Shown: positions 8,863 to 16,266 of the stretch, piece by piece
Layout of the letters: each line of letters opens with the position of its first letter
Numbering within the stretch: the stretch's first letter is position 1
Notes under the pieces: generated by a model
The model's database searches: none
What the model saw: only the letters and a program-made list of their open reading frames with translations
What the model was told of the DNA's origin: nothing
Program-made: the position numbers and the translations under genes
From: Vibrio fortis
Lineage (GTDB): Bacteria > Pseudomonadota > Gammaproteobacteria > Enterobacterales > Vibrionaceae
NCBI RefSeq assembly: GCF_024347475.1
Contig: NZ_AP025488.1
Location: forward strand, 868,001 to 932,000
Direction: 5' to 3'
Length of the DNA stretch: 64,000 nt

Positions 8863-9987
8863 ATGATAAATATGGCAAAAACGTCACTAGCAGTGGCTCT
8901 ATCGTTAATTGCATTTAATGCTAGCTCGGCTAATATTATCGCGGATGGTCGCGGTAATGGTATGGGTAATACAGGCGTAACGTCTGCTGATTTTCTTCTT
9001 GCTCCTTTCTATAACCCTGCGTTGGTGGCGGTTCATAGAGAAGAAGATGATTTTGGTTTATTAGTGCCTTCAATTGGAGTAACAGCGAAAGATACCGACG
9101 ATACAATTTCTTTGATCGAAGACCTACAAGATGCCATTGATCGAAATCCTGGTAGTATTAACGATCCTGAAGTTGATCGCTTATTAAGTGAAATTAAAGG
9201 TAACTCACCTGTTGCGGTAACTGCTGGTGCTGGGTTAGCTGTTGCTTTTCCAATTAAAGCTCTTTCTGCAAACCTTTTTACTCGCGGGTATGCAGAGGTT
9301 ATTGCTGTGCCGGACGTAGATACTTCGGGGAACACGACAGCTGATGATGTAGCAGCATCTGAAGTACACATGGTTGCATTTGGGTATTCCGAGTTTGGTT
9401 TAGCATTAGCGAAGCGGATCAACCTCGCGGGCTATGATGTTTCTTTTGGAATCACGCCAAAATACCAAGAGTTGATGACTTACCAAGAGTCTGCCAACAT
9501 CAATGATTTTGATATCGAAGATTATGATCAAAGTGAAGTGAGCGAGACAGCTTTCAATGTTGACTTAGGTGCTGTACTCATACACAACAATTATCGTATA
9601 GGAATTGCCATTAAAGACCTGTTGGCACAAGAGGTAAAAACCTTTGACGGCAATGATACTTACAATTTAGATACACAAGTTACGCTTTCAGGTGCTTATG
9701 CAATGGAACTATTCACGGCAACTGTCGATTGGGACCTGACTACCCAAGAGCGGTTCGCTAGTTTAGCGGATGACACGCAGTTTTTACGTTTTGGTGTAGA
9801 AGGCAATGCTTGGGGTTGGGCTCAGCTTCGTGCTGGATATGAGATTGATCTAGAAGATACATTGGATAGTTCAATAACTGCCGGAATTGGAATCAGCCCG
9901 GGAGACTTAGTTAGTCTTGATATTGCAGGAAGCTATGCTGGTGATAACCAGTTTGGTGTTGGCGGAAACCTAGCCTTTACTTTTTAA
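8863..9987 (+). CDS. TraF_2-type outer-membrane beta-barrel protein
   Basis: A 374-residue exported protein. A signal peptide spans about residues 1-23 with likely cleavage after ASSA. The mature start, DGRGNGMGNTGVTSADFLLA followed by PFYNPAL, is typical of the PF13729 family (annotated 'conjugal transfer protein TraF'), a chromosomal FadL/PorV-like barrel family. There are many alternating beta-strands, and the chain ends in NLAFTF with the terminal aromatic residue expected for BAM-dependent assembly. No conjugation genes lie nearby, so the family name says nothing about function here. The gene sits between two copies of a 57-bp direct repeat. Role and cargo are unknown; lipid or hydrophobic-compound transport is one possibility. 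Confidence 0.75.
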   Translation: MINMAKTSLAVALSLIAFNASSANIIADGRGNGMGNTGVTSADFLLAPFYNPALVAVHREEDDFGLLVPSIGVTAKDTDDTISLIEDLQDAIDRNPGSINDPEVDRLLSEIKGNSPVAVTAGAGLAVAFPIKALSANLFTRGYAEVIAVPDVDTSGNTTADDVAASEVHMVAFGYSEFGLALAKRINLAGYDVSFGITPKYQELMTYQESANINDFDIEDYDQSEVSETAFNVDLGAVLIHNNYRIGIAIKDLLAQEVKTFDGNDTYNLDTQVTLSGAYAMELFTATVDWDLTTQERFASLADDTQFLRFGVEGNAWGWAQLRAGYEIDLEDTLDSSITAGIGISPGDLVSLDIAGSYAGDNQFGVGGNLAFTF

Positions 9988-10006
9988 TATCATACCAATT
10001 GTTTAA

Positions 10007-10063
10007 ACAAAGCCCCGCACTCGCGGGGCTTTTCTTAGGTACTTTAGTGTTTGAATTATCCAT
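10007..10063. repeat. 57-bp direct repeat, copy 2
   Basis: This is the second copy of the repeat at 8695-8751 (53/57 identical). Its right end reaches the stop codon region of the convergent gate-domain gene; the shared TATCCAT contains the reverse complement of that gene's stop. Confidence 0.85.
10009..10036 (+). terminator. Terminator after TraF_2-like gene (within repeat copy 2)
   Basis: AGCCCCGC and GCGGGGCT form a stem with a T-rich tail, the same hairpin as at 8697. It probably also serves the convergent gene ending at 10056. Confidence 0.85.
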
Positions 10064-11018
10064 TCAGGCTTTTGTAGAGGTATTTCTCACAGGTGCGGTC
10101 GCTTGTACGTTTGAGTACGTGAGAGATCAACGCAACTACGACTAAGCCAAACAGTAATCTCCCCCAGAAGATCGAGATGAAATCGGCACCTATCAACATG
10201 ATGAGAATGGTGTCTTCAATCATACTGTGGACTAAGTTCAATAACATGATAGCGGTAAAGATATCTCGTGCCGGGATATGTCCTTTGTTGGCCTCATTAA
10301 TCAATAAACCTCCACCGAAAGAGATCCCTAGTGTCATACCAACGATGGTCATGTTGGTTGCTTCTGGGCTAATTCCAAGAATTTTTAGTACTGGGCGCAG
10401 AGCGATGGCGATAAGTTTTTCAATGCCCAAAATCTTGAGCACTTTGAGTGTAAATAGAAGTACAGAAATGACGACAAAAATCATAAATAGGCTTTCTACT
10501 TGGCTCCAAGCCCATTCAAGGTAGCTTTGCTCATTGGTAAGGTCGGGAGCCCATATGACTTGCGCTGATTGCTCAAGAATCCCGCCCCATGTGTAAGTCT
10601 GGTGAAGAATCCAAGCAAACAGCAAACCTCCACCAAGTCTGAGTACCATAGTCGCGAAAACGCTCACTCCGGCGCGTTTGGCCACAGCCGCTTCAATGGG
10701 CAATGAATGTGCAATCAACATTAATGAACCTAATACCGATACTTGTGCGACGCTGAGCTCGGCGTTGGTGTTCATAAACACTAATAACCCGGCATAAATG
10801 TTGGTAAGAAGTGTCGTAGCCCATACAAGCCCCATCTCACTTGGCAGACCAACAAAGCTCATTAAAGGGCTTAGCCATTCGCTTAACACAGTAATGCCAT
10901 CCATCTCTTCAACGATTTTGATGATGATAATGATGGGGATCATCAATTTATACAGCGTCCAGGTCACATCAAAAATTTCGCGCCATAGCTCTGAGAAGAA
11001 ATTGTGGAACTTTCTCAT
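10056..11018 (-). CDS. Nucleoside-recognition (Gate) domain membrane protein
   Basis: A 320-residue inner-membrane protein with about eight hydrophobic helices arranged as two related halves. Each half carries Gate-domain-like patterns: LPSEMGLVWATTLLTNIYAG in the first and SFGGGLLINEANKG in the second. The family (PF07670, Nucleos_tra2/SpmA/FeoB-gate fold) includes uncharacterised transporters. The C-terminus is basic and cytoplasmic. It is divergent from an Lrp-type regulator at 11170 with 151 bp between them, so amino-acid-linked control is likely. Substrate unknown. Confidence 0.75.
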   Translation of the reverse strand: MRKFHNFFSELWREIFDVTWTLYKLMIPIIIIIKIVEEMDGITVLSEWLSPLMSFVGLPSEMGLVWATTLLTNIYAGLLVFMNTNAELSVAQVSVLGSLMLIAHSLPIEAAVAKRAGVSVFATMVLRLGGGLLFAWILHQTYTWGGILEQSAQVIWAPDLTNEQSYLEWAWSQVESLFMIFVVISVLLFTLKVLKILGIEKLIAIALRPVLKILGISPEATNMTIVGMTLGISFGGGLLINEANKGHIPARDIFTAIMLLNLVHSMIEDTILIMLIGADFISIFWGRLLFGLVVVALISHVLKRTSDRTCEKYLYKSLNG

Positions 11019-11169
11019 TGTTATATCCTTTTCATTACAACTGATAGAGAGAATGCTAAGGTATTCACGGGAAATATGTTTAATGAAATGAGTGGTTCTA
11101 CGTATCCAGATTTCTTGTTTTATTTAAATGCTAACAAAAATTTCATAATTATGAGGTTTTGGGAAATAT

Positions 11170-11640
11170 ATGGAATTAGACCGAATTGATCGAAGTATCT
11201 TGGCTATTTTGCAAAAGAACAACCGTATCGCCAATGTCGATTTGGCAGAGGAGGTCGGCCTCTCCGCTCCAGCTTGTCTCAAGCGGGTCAAACGCCTTCG
11301 TAAAGAGAAGGTGATAGTTGGGGATGTCTCTCTGATTAACCCTGCGTTGGCAGGTAACAAGATGACCTTGATTGTCTCTGTGGAGATGGAACGTGATAGA
11401 GGTGATATCTACAGTGTATTTCGAAACTCTGTTGAGCAAGCACCAGAGGTGACTCAGTGCTACCAAATAACGGGTGGCTACGATTTTCTGATTGTCCTAT
11501 CTGTGCCAGATATTCAAGCCTATGAACGCTTTATTGAACGGGTGCTTCATCAAGATAAAAACATCAGAAAATTTCACACCTCAGTGTCGACTAAAACCGT
11601 AAAGTTCAGCACAGAAGTGAATGTAGAAGAGATACAATAA
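11170..11640 (+). CDS. Lrp/AsnC family transcriptional regulator
   Basis: A 156-residue regulator with an N-terminal helix-turn-helix (about 5-60; LDRIDRSILAILQKNNRIAN and GLSAPACLKRVKRL) and a C-terminal RAM/AsnC ligand domain (about 70-145; QCYQITGGYDFLIVLSVPDI). It is the length usual for local Lrp-family regulators. It is divergent from the gate-domain membrane protein, its likely target. A strong terminator follows directly. Confidence 0.9.
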   Translation: MELDRIDRSILAILQKNNRIANVDLAEEVGLSAPACLKRVKRLRKEKVIVGDVSLINPALAGNKMTLIVSVEMERDRGDIYSVFRNSVEQAPEVTQCYQITGGYDFLIVLSVPDIQAYERFIERVLHQDKNIRKFHTSVSTKTVKFSTEVNVEEIQ

Positions 11641-11671
11641 AAAATGCCCCGCTTAAATAGCGGGGCATTTT
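11641..11671. terminator. Bidirectional terminator between lrp-like gene and tkt
   Basis: AAAATGCCCCGC and GCGGGGCATTTT form a 12-bp perfect stem with A-rich and T-rich flanks, between convergent genes. Confidence 0.85.
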
Positions 11672-11689
11672 GATATCGAGATGCAGAGA

Positions 11690-13681
11690 TTAAGCTAGCA
11701 GCTCTTTCGCTGTGTTTACTACGTTTTCAGTAGTGAAACCGAACATCTTGAATAGCTCACCTGCAGGTGCAGATTCACCGAATGTTGTCATACCGATGAT
11801 CTTGCCACCGAAACCAACGTACTTGTACCAGAAGTCAGCGATGCCAGCTTCTACAGCGATACGAGCTGTTACGTCAGATGGAAGTACAGATTCACGGTAC
11901 TCAGCGTCTTGCTTGTCGAATGCGTCTGTAGCAGGCATTGAAACAACGCGTACTTTCTTGCCTTCAGCTGTTAGCTCAGCCGCAGCGTTAACTGCTAGCT
12001 CAACTTCAGAACCTGTAGCGATAAGGATTAGCTCTGGCTTGCCTTCACAATCTTTCAGGATGTAACCACCCTTCGCGATGTTCGCTACTTGCTCTTCGCT
12101 ACGCTCTTGCTGTGCAAGGTTTTGACGAGAGAAGATTAGAGACGTTGGACCGTCTTTACGTTCGATAGCCAGTTTCCAAGCTACTGCAGACTCAACTTGG
12201 TCACATGGGCGCCATGTGCTCATGTTTGGAGTCAGACGTAGAGAAGCCATTTGCTCAACTGGTTGGTGAGTTGGACCATCTTCGCCAAGACCGATAGAGT
12301 CGTGCGTGTAAACTTGGATGTTCTGAACTTTCATCAGAGCAGCCATGCGCATTGCGTTACGAGCGTATTCCATGAACATTAGGAAAGTAGCGCCGTATGG
12401 TACGAAACCACCGTGCAGAGCGATACCGTTCATGATCGCCGTCATACCGAATTCACGTACACCGTAGTGGATGTAGTTACCCGCTGGATCTTCAGCAGAA
12501 ACAGACTTCGAACCAGACCACATAGTTAGGTTAGAAGGTGCAAGGTCAGCAGAACCGCCTAGGAATTCAGGTAGCATAGCACCGAACGCTTCTAGTGCGT
12601 TTTGAGACGCTTTACGTGATGCAATGTTTGCTGGGTTAGCTTGAAGGTCAGCAATGATTTGGTTTGCTTTCTCTTCCCACTGTGCTGGAAGTTCACCGTT
12701 TACGCGGCGTTTGAATTCAGCTGCCAGCTCAGGGTGTGCTGCTTCATAAGCTGCAAGTTTCTCGTTCCACGCTGCTTCCTTAGCTGCGCCTGCTTCTTTC
12801 GCATCCCACTCTGAGTAGACTTCCGACGGAATTTCAAAAGGACCGTGCTCCCAACCAAGTTCTTTACGTGTAGCTGCAATTTCTTCAGCGCCTAGTGGTG
12901 CACCGTGACAGTCGTGTGAACCAGATTTGTTTGGAGAACCAAAACCAATGATAGTCTTAGTACAGATTAGCGTAGGACGTGGGTCTGCTTTCGCTGCAAC
13001 GATAGCTGCGTTGATAGCTTCTGCATCGTGGCCGTCTACTGCTGGGATTACGTGCCAGCCGTATGCTTCAAAACGCTTAGGCGTATCATCAGAGAACCAG
13101 CCTTCAACTTCACCATCGATAGAGATGCCGTTGTCATCCCAGAAAGCGATAAGCTTACCAAGACCTAGCGTACCCGCTAGAGAACATGCTTCGTGAGAGA
13201 TACCTTCCATCAGACAGCCGTCACCCATGAATGCATAGGTGAAGTGGTCAACGATGTCGTGGCCTTCTTTGTTGAATTGTGCTGCTAGAGTTTTCTCAGC
13301 CAGCGCCATACCAACAGCGTTCGTGATACCTTGGCCTAGTGGACCCGTTGTTGTTTCGATACCCGGTGCGTAACCGTACTCTGGGTGACCTGGAGTCTTA
13401 GAGTGCAGTTGACGGAAATTCTTAAGATCTTCGATTGATAGCTCGTAGCCTGCTAGGTGAAGCAGAGAGTAAATCAGCATTGAGCCGTGGCCGTTTGAAA
13501 GAACAAAACGGTCGCGGTCAGCCCACTCTGGGTTTGACGGGTTGTGGTTTAGGTGATCACGCCAAAGAACTTCAGCGATGTCAGCCATACCCATAGGTGC
13601 GCCTGGGTGGCCAGAGTTTGCTTGTTGTACGCCGTCCATGCTTAGAGCACGAATAGCATTAGCTAGATGTTTACGATCCAT
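11690..13681 (-). CDS. tkt: Transketolase
   Basis: A 663-residue thiamine-diphosphate enzyme that exchanges two-carbon units among sugar phosphates in the non-oxidative pentose phosphate pathway. The N-terminal half has the substrate loop QANSGHPGAPMGMADIAE and the ThDP/Mg motif beginning GDGCLMEG and continuing to DDN. The central Pyr domain has ETTTGPLGQGI and HDSIGLGEDGPTHQPVE, followed by a C-terminal domain with ATGSEVELAV. The length matches E. coli TktA/TktB (about 663). It lies 80 bp downstream of transaldolase on the same strand, with an inverted repeat in the gap, and is likely controlled with it by the divergent SorC regulator. The codons are those of a highly expressed gene. Confidence 0.97.
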   Translation of the reverse strand: MDRKHLANAIRALSMDGVQQANSGHPGAPMGMADIAEVLWRDHLNHNPSNPEWADRDRFVLSNGHGSMLIYSLLHLAGYELSIEDLKNFRQLHSKTPGHPEYGYAPGIETTTGPLGQGITNAVGMALAEKTLAAQFNKEGHDIVDHFTYAFMGDGCLMEGISHEACSLAGTLGLGKLIAFWDDNGISIDGEVEGWFSDDTPKRFEAYGWHVIPAVDGHDAEAINAAIVAAKADPRPTLICTKTIIGFGSPNKSGSHDCHGAPLGAEEIAATRKELGWEHGPFEIPSEVYSEWDAKEAGAAKEAAWNEKLAAYEAAHPELAAEFKRRVNGELPAQWEEKANQIIADLQANPANIASRKASQNALEAFGAMLPEFLGGSADLAPSNLTMWSGSKSVSAEDPAGNYIHYGVREFGMTAIMNGIALHGGFVPYGATFLMFMEYARNAMRMAALMKVQNIQVYTHDSIGLGEDGPTHQPVEQMASLRLTPNMSTWRPCDQVESAVAWKLAIERKDGPTSLIFSRQNLAQQERSEEQVANIAKGGYILKDCEGKPELILIATGSEVELAVNAAAELTAEGKKVRVVSMPATDAFDKQDAEYRESVLPSDVTARIAVEAGIADFWYKYVGFGGKIIGMTTFGESAPAGELFKMFGFTTENVVNTAKELLA

Positions 13682-13720
13682 AATAACTACCAGTGTTTAA
13701 AATATTGCAATTGGAAATTG

Positions 13721-13751
13721 AAAGGGGAACGCAAACGTTCCCCTTTTTTAA
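13721..13751. terminator. Intercistronic hairpin between tal and tkt
   Basis: AAAGGGGAACG (13721-13731) and CGTTCCCCTTT (13736-13746) pair perfectly. The T-run is strong on the plus side but weak on the minus side, where the operon is read. It may be a partial terminator or an mRNA-stability element that lets tal and tkt differ in expression. Confidence 0.55.
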
Positions 13752-13761
13752 TTCTGTGTGA

Positions 13762-14712
13762 TTACAGTTTAGCTGCGATCATGTCTTCTAGTTTGCCTTG
13801 GTCAACTGCGAAGTTGCGGATACCTTCTGCAACTTTCTCAACTGCCATTGCGTCTAGGTTGTGCTCCCATAGGAACTCAGCGTGAGTCATTGGAGCAGGG
13901 CGCTCTTTAGAGCCTTTAGAGTCAACTAGCTTCTCTACAACTTCACCTTCAGCTGCTTCTAGTTCAGCTAGAAGAGCAGGAGCGATAGTTAGACGGTCAC
14001 AACCAGCAAGTTCTAGGATCTCGCCGATGTTACGGAAGCTTGCGCCCATAACGACAGTGTTGTAGCCGTGCTCTTTGTAGTAGTTGTAGATGTCAGTTAC
14101 TGAGATTACGCCTGGATCTTCTGAAGCTTCGAAATCGCGACCTTCTTTCGCTTTGTACCAGTCCATGATACGACCAACGAATGGAGAGATAAGGAATACG
14201 CCAGCTTCAGCACATGCACGAGCTTGAGCGAAAGAGAATAGAAGCGTTAGGTTACAGTTGATGCCTTCTTTCTCTAGGATTTCAGCAGCGCGGATGCCTT
14301 CCCAAGTTGAAGCCAGTTTGATTAGGATGCGATCGTTAGTGATGCCTGCGTCGTTGTACATTTTTACAAGCTGACGAGCTTTAGCTACGCTGCCTTCAGT
14401 GTCGTAAGAAAGACGAGCATCTACTTCAGTAGAGATACGGCCTGGGATCGTTTTAAGGATTTCTTTACCGATGTTTACTGCAAGCATGTCACAAGTGTCT
14501 TGTACTTGTTGTGCTTTATCAGCGCTTTGTGCTTTAGCGTATTCGATTGAAGCATCGATAAGTGGCGCATACTCTTCGATTTGAGCCGCTTTAAGAATCA
14601 GAGAAGGGTTAGTTGTTGCGTCTTCTGGTTGGTACTTTTTGATTGCATCAATTTCACCAGTGTCTGCTACTACTGTCGTTAGTTTACGAAGTTGCTCTAA
14701 TTTGTTGCTCAT
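13762..14712 (-). CDS. tal: Transaldolase
   Basis: A 316-residue class I aldolase-type enzyme that moves a dihydroxyacetone unit between sedoheptulose-7-P and glyceraldehyde-3-P. It has DATTNPSLIL near the N-terminus and the Schiff-base lysine in ILIKLASTWEG (Lys132, the same number as in E. coli TalB), then CNLTLLFSFAQARACAEAG and ISPFVGRIMDWYK. The start at 14712 (MSNKLEQ) is preferred because AGGA lies 8 bases upstream; an ATG three codons earlier would sit on the ribosome site. It is the first gene of tal-tkt, divergent from a SorC regulator. Confidence 0.97.
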   Translation of the reverse strand: MSNKLEQLRKLTTVVADTGEIDAIKKYQPEDATTNPSLILKAAQIEEYAPLIDASIEYAKAQSADKAQQVQDTCDMLAVNIGKEILKTIPGRISTEVDARLSYDTEGSVAKARQLVKMYNDAGITNDRILIKLASTWEGIRAAEILEKEGINCNLTLLFSFAQARACAEAGVFLISPFVGRIMDWYKAKEGRDFEASEDPGVISVTDIYNYYKEHGYNTVVMGASFRNIGEILELAGCDRLTIAPALLAELEAAEGEVVEKLVDSKGSKERPAPMTHAEFLWEHNLDAMAVEKVAEGIRNFAVDQGKLEDMIAAKL

Positions 14713-15170
14713 GTTGATCATCCTATCTATCGCATAACATCTCGAGTGAAGTGAGATGTGGGCATTTGCAAGCTAGCTAATAAACTTCTCATCACCAAAT
14801 CATTGGTTCAGTTGTTCATTAATTTTAAAATTTCGAGCTGACGAACATTTGCTTCGAACATATGTTCGTTGGCTGAGTAAATGATGAAGCCATATTTATC
14901 CGATCTCACGGTAAAGTCAATGGCAAATAGTGCAGTAAAGTGACTTTAATCAAATATAATTTACTCCAATAAACACGGGGTCTGAAAGCAAACGTTTAAT
15001 GCTCGCGTGTTAACCAGTTCAATTACACTTTGGTGACAGCGGATTGGGTGAGCATTTGTTTTCTACCATTACATATGTTCATAGTGTAAACTATTGCGAC
15101 AGTTGCTTTGTTATCGAGCAATTGCTGTTTATTTAGGTAAATAATTTGTTAAATACTTGTTGGGTGGTAT
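14713..15170. promoter_or_regulatory. Shared tal / sorC control region
   Basis: This 458-bp gap between divergent tal and the SorC regulator contains no gene. A perfect 14-bp palindrome CGAACATATGTTCG lies at 14855-14868, with a half-site CGAACATTTG at 14842. A second ACATATGTTC lies at 15071-15080, about 100 bp from the regulator start. The shared core makes these candidate operators for the SorC protein. The stretch between them shows nothing I can identify. Confidence 0.6.
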
Positions 15171-16178
15171 ATGAGTAAGAATATTCAAGATGTGTCGGAA
15201 GAAAATACTGATCTTCTCACCGAAGTGGCGGTTGCCTACTATCAAGACGGTGCGACACAGGAAGAGATATCGAAAAAGTTCTCAATCTCTCGTGCAAAGG
15301 TTGGTCGAATGCTCAAGCAAGCCCGAGACGAAGGTATCGTAGAAATTACGGTTAAGTACCACCCTGTATTCAGCGCCAAAATAGAGCAACGCCTAATTGA
15401 ACGTTTTGGGGTTAAACGTGCGCTTGTCGCGCTAGACCAACCGAATGAAGAACAACAGCGACAACAAGTAGCGGGTCTAGTGTCCAACTATCTAACCAGT
15501 ACCCTAAAAAACGGTATGGTAGTGACCGTCGGTCAAGGCCGTAACGTATCGTCTGTCGCACATCATACCGGTGTAATTACTCCCCGTGACTGTAAGTTTG
15601 TATGTGGCATCGGTGGTATACACCCAAGAGGTGGTATGTTTAACGCAGACCACATTTGTCGTCAGCTAGCGAAAAAGTATGGCGGTTCATCGGAAACTCT
15701 GTATGCGCCCGCTTATGCGGAGAACAAGGCTCAGAAAACGGCCTTTATGGAAAACAGCACAGTTAAGCAAACCTTAGACCTTGCTCGTAAGGCAGATGTG
15801 GCGTTAGTGGGTATTGGTGACATGAGCGAGAACAGCTATATGGTTGACCTAGGCTGGTTTACAGCAGGGGAGGTTGTTCAATCTCGCTTGTTACAAGGTG
15901 TGGTTGGTGACTTTGCTGGCTATGACTTTTTTGATGTTCACGGAAAAGCAGCCAACACAGTAATGAGTGACCGTGTTATTGGTTTGGGTCTAGAAGAGTT
16001 TCGCCCTATTGCGGAGGTGATTGCTATCGCAGCCGAAAACAGTAAACCATTAGCACTGCTTGGTGCGCTTCGTACTGGGGTTGTGGATGTGATTGCGACC
16101 AGCGTAAGTAATGCACTAACCGTTCTCAACTTAGACGAACAGATGAAATATGCAGAAAAGGGTGAGGGTACTAACTAG
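15171..16178 (+). CDS. SorC/DeoR-type sugar-binding transcriptional regulator
   Basis: A 335-residue regulator with an N-terminal helix-turn-helix (about 20-60; YYQDGATQEEISKKFSISRA) and a C-terminal sugar-phosphate-binding domain of the SorC family (about 70-325; TVGQGRNVSSVA, VCGIGG, VALVGIGDM, GDFAGYDFFD). Proteins of this family sense phosphorylated sugars. It is divergent from tal-tkt, so it likely adjusts the pentose phosphate genes or a nearby sugar pathway. Two ACATATGTTC-containing sites lie in the shared intergenic region. Confidence 0.9.
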   Translation: MSKNIQDVSEENTDLLTEVAVAYYQDGATQEEISKKFSISRAKVGRMLKQARDEGIVEITVKYHPVFSAKIEQRLIERFGVKRALVALDQPNEEQQRQQVAGLVSNYLTSTLKNGMVVTVGQGRNVSSVAHHTGVITPRDCKFVCGIGGIHPRGGMFNADHICRQLAKKYGGSSETLYAPAYAENKAQKTAFMENSTVKQTLDLARKADVALVGIGDMSENSYMVDLGWFTAGEVVQSRLLQGVVGDFAGYDFFDVHGKAANTVMSDRVIGLGLEEFRPIAEVIAIAAENSKPLALLGALRTGVVDVIATSVSNALTVLNLDEQMKYAEKGEGTN

Positions 16179-16235
16179 ATAGTGTGCTTATTCGCTTACC
16201 AGAGCGGCTCTTTGGGTTATACCTAATAAGGATGT

Positions 16236-16266
16236 AAAAAATGGAAGCACGCGCTTCCATTTTTTT
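16236..16266. terminator. Bidirectional terminator
   Basis: AAAAATGGAAGC and GCTTCCATTTTT form a perfect 12-bp stem with a 4-base loop between the convergent sorC-like and EAL genes. Confidence 0.9.

Noticed and set aside
8863..9987. Conjugation gene (from the 'TraF' family name)
   Set aside because: No other transfer genes are present and the family PF13729 is a chromosomal barrel group; the name does not show conjugation here.
14855..14868. Origin-like or phage attachment palindrome
   Set aside because: The palindrome lies between divergent metabolic genes and shares its core with a second site near the regulator start; an operator is the simpler explanation.
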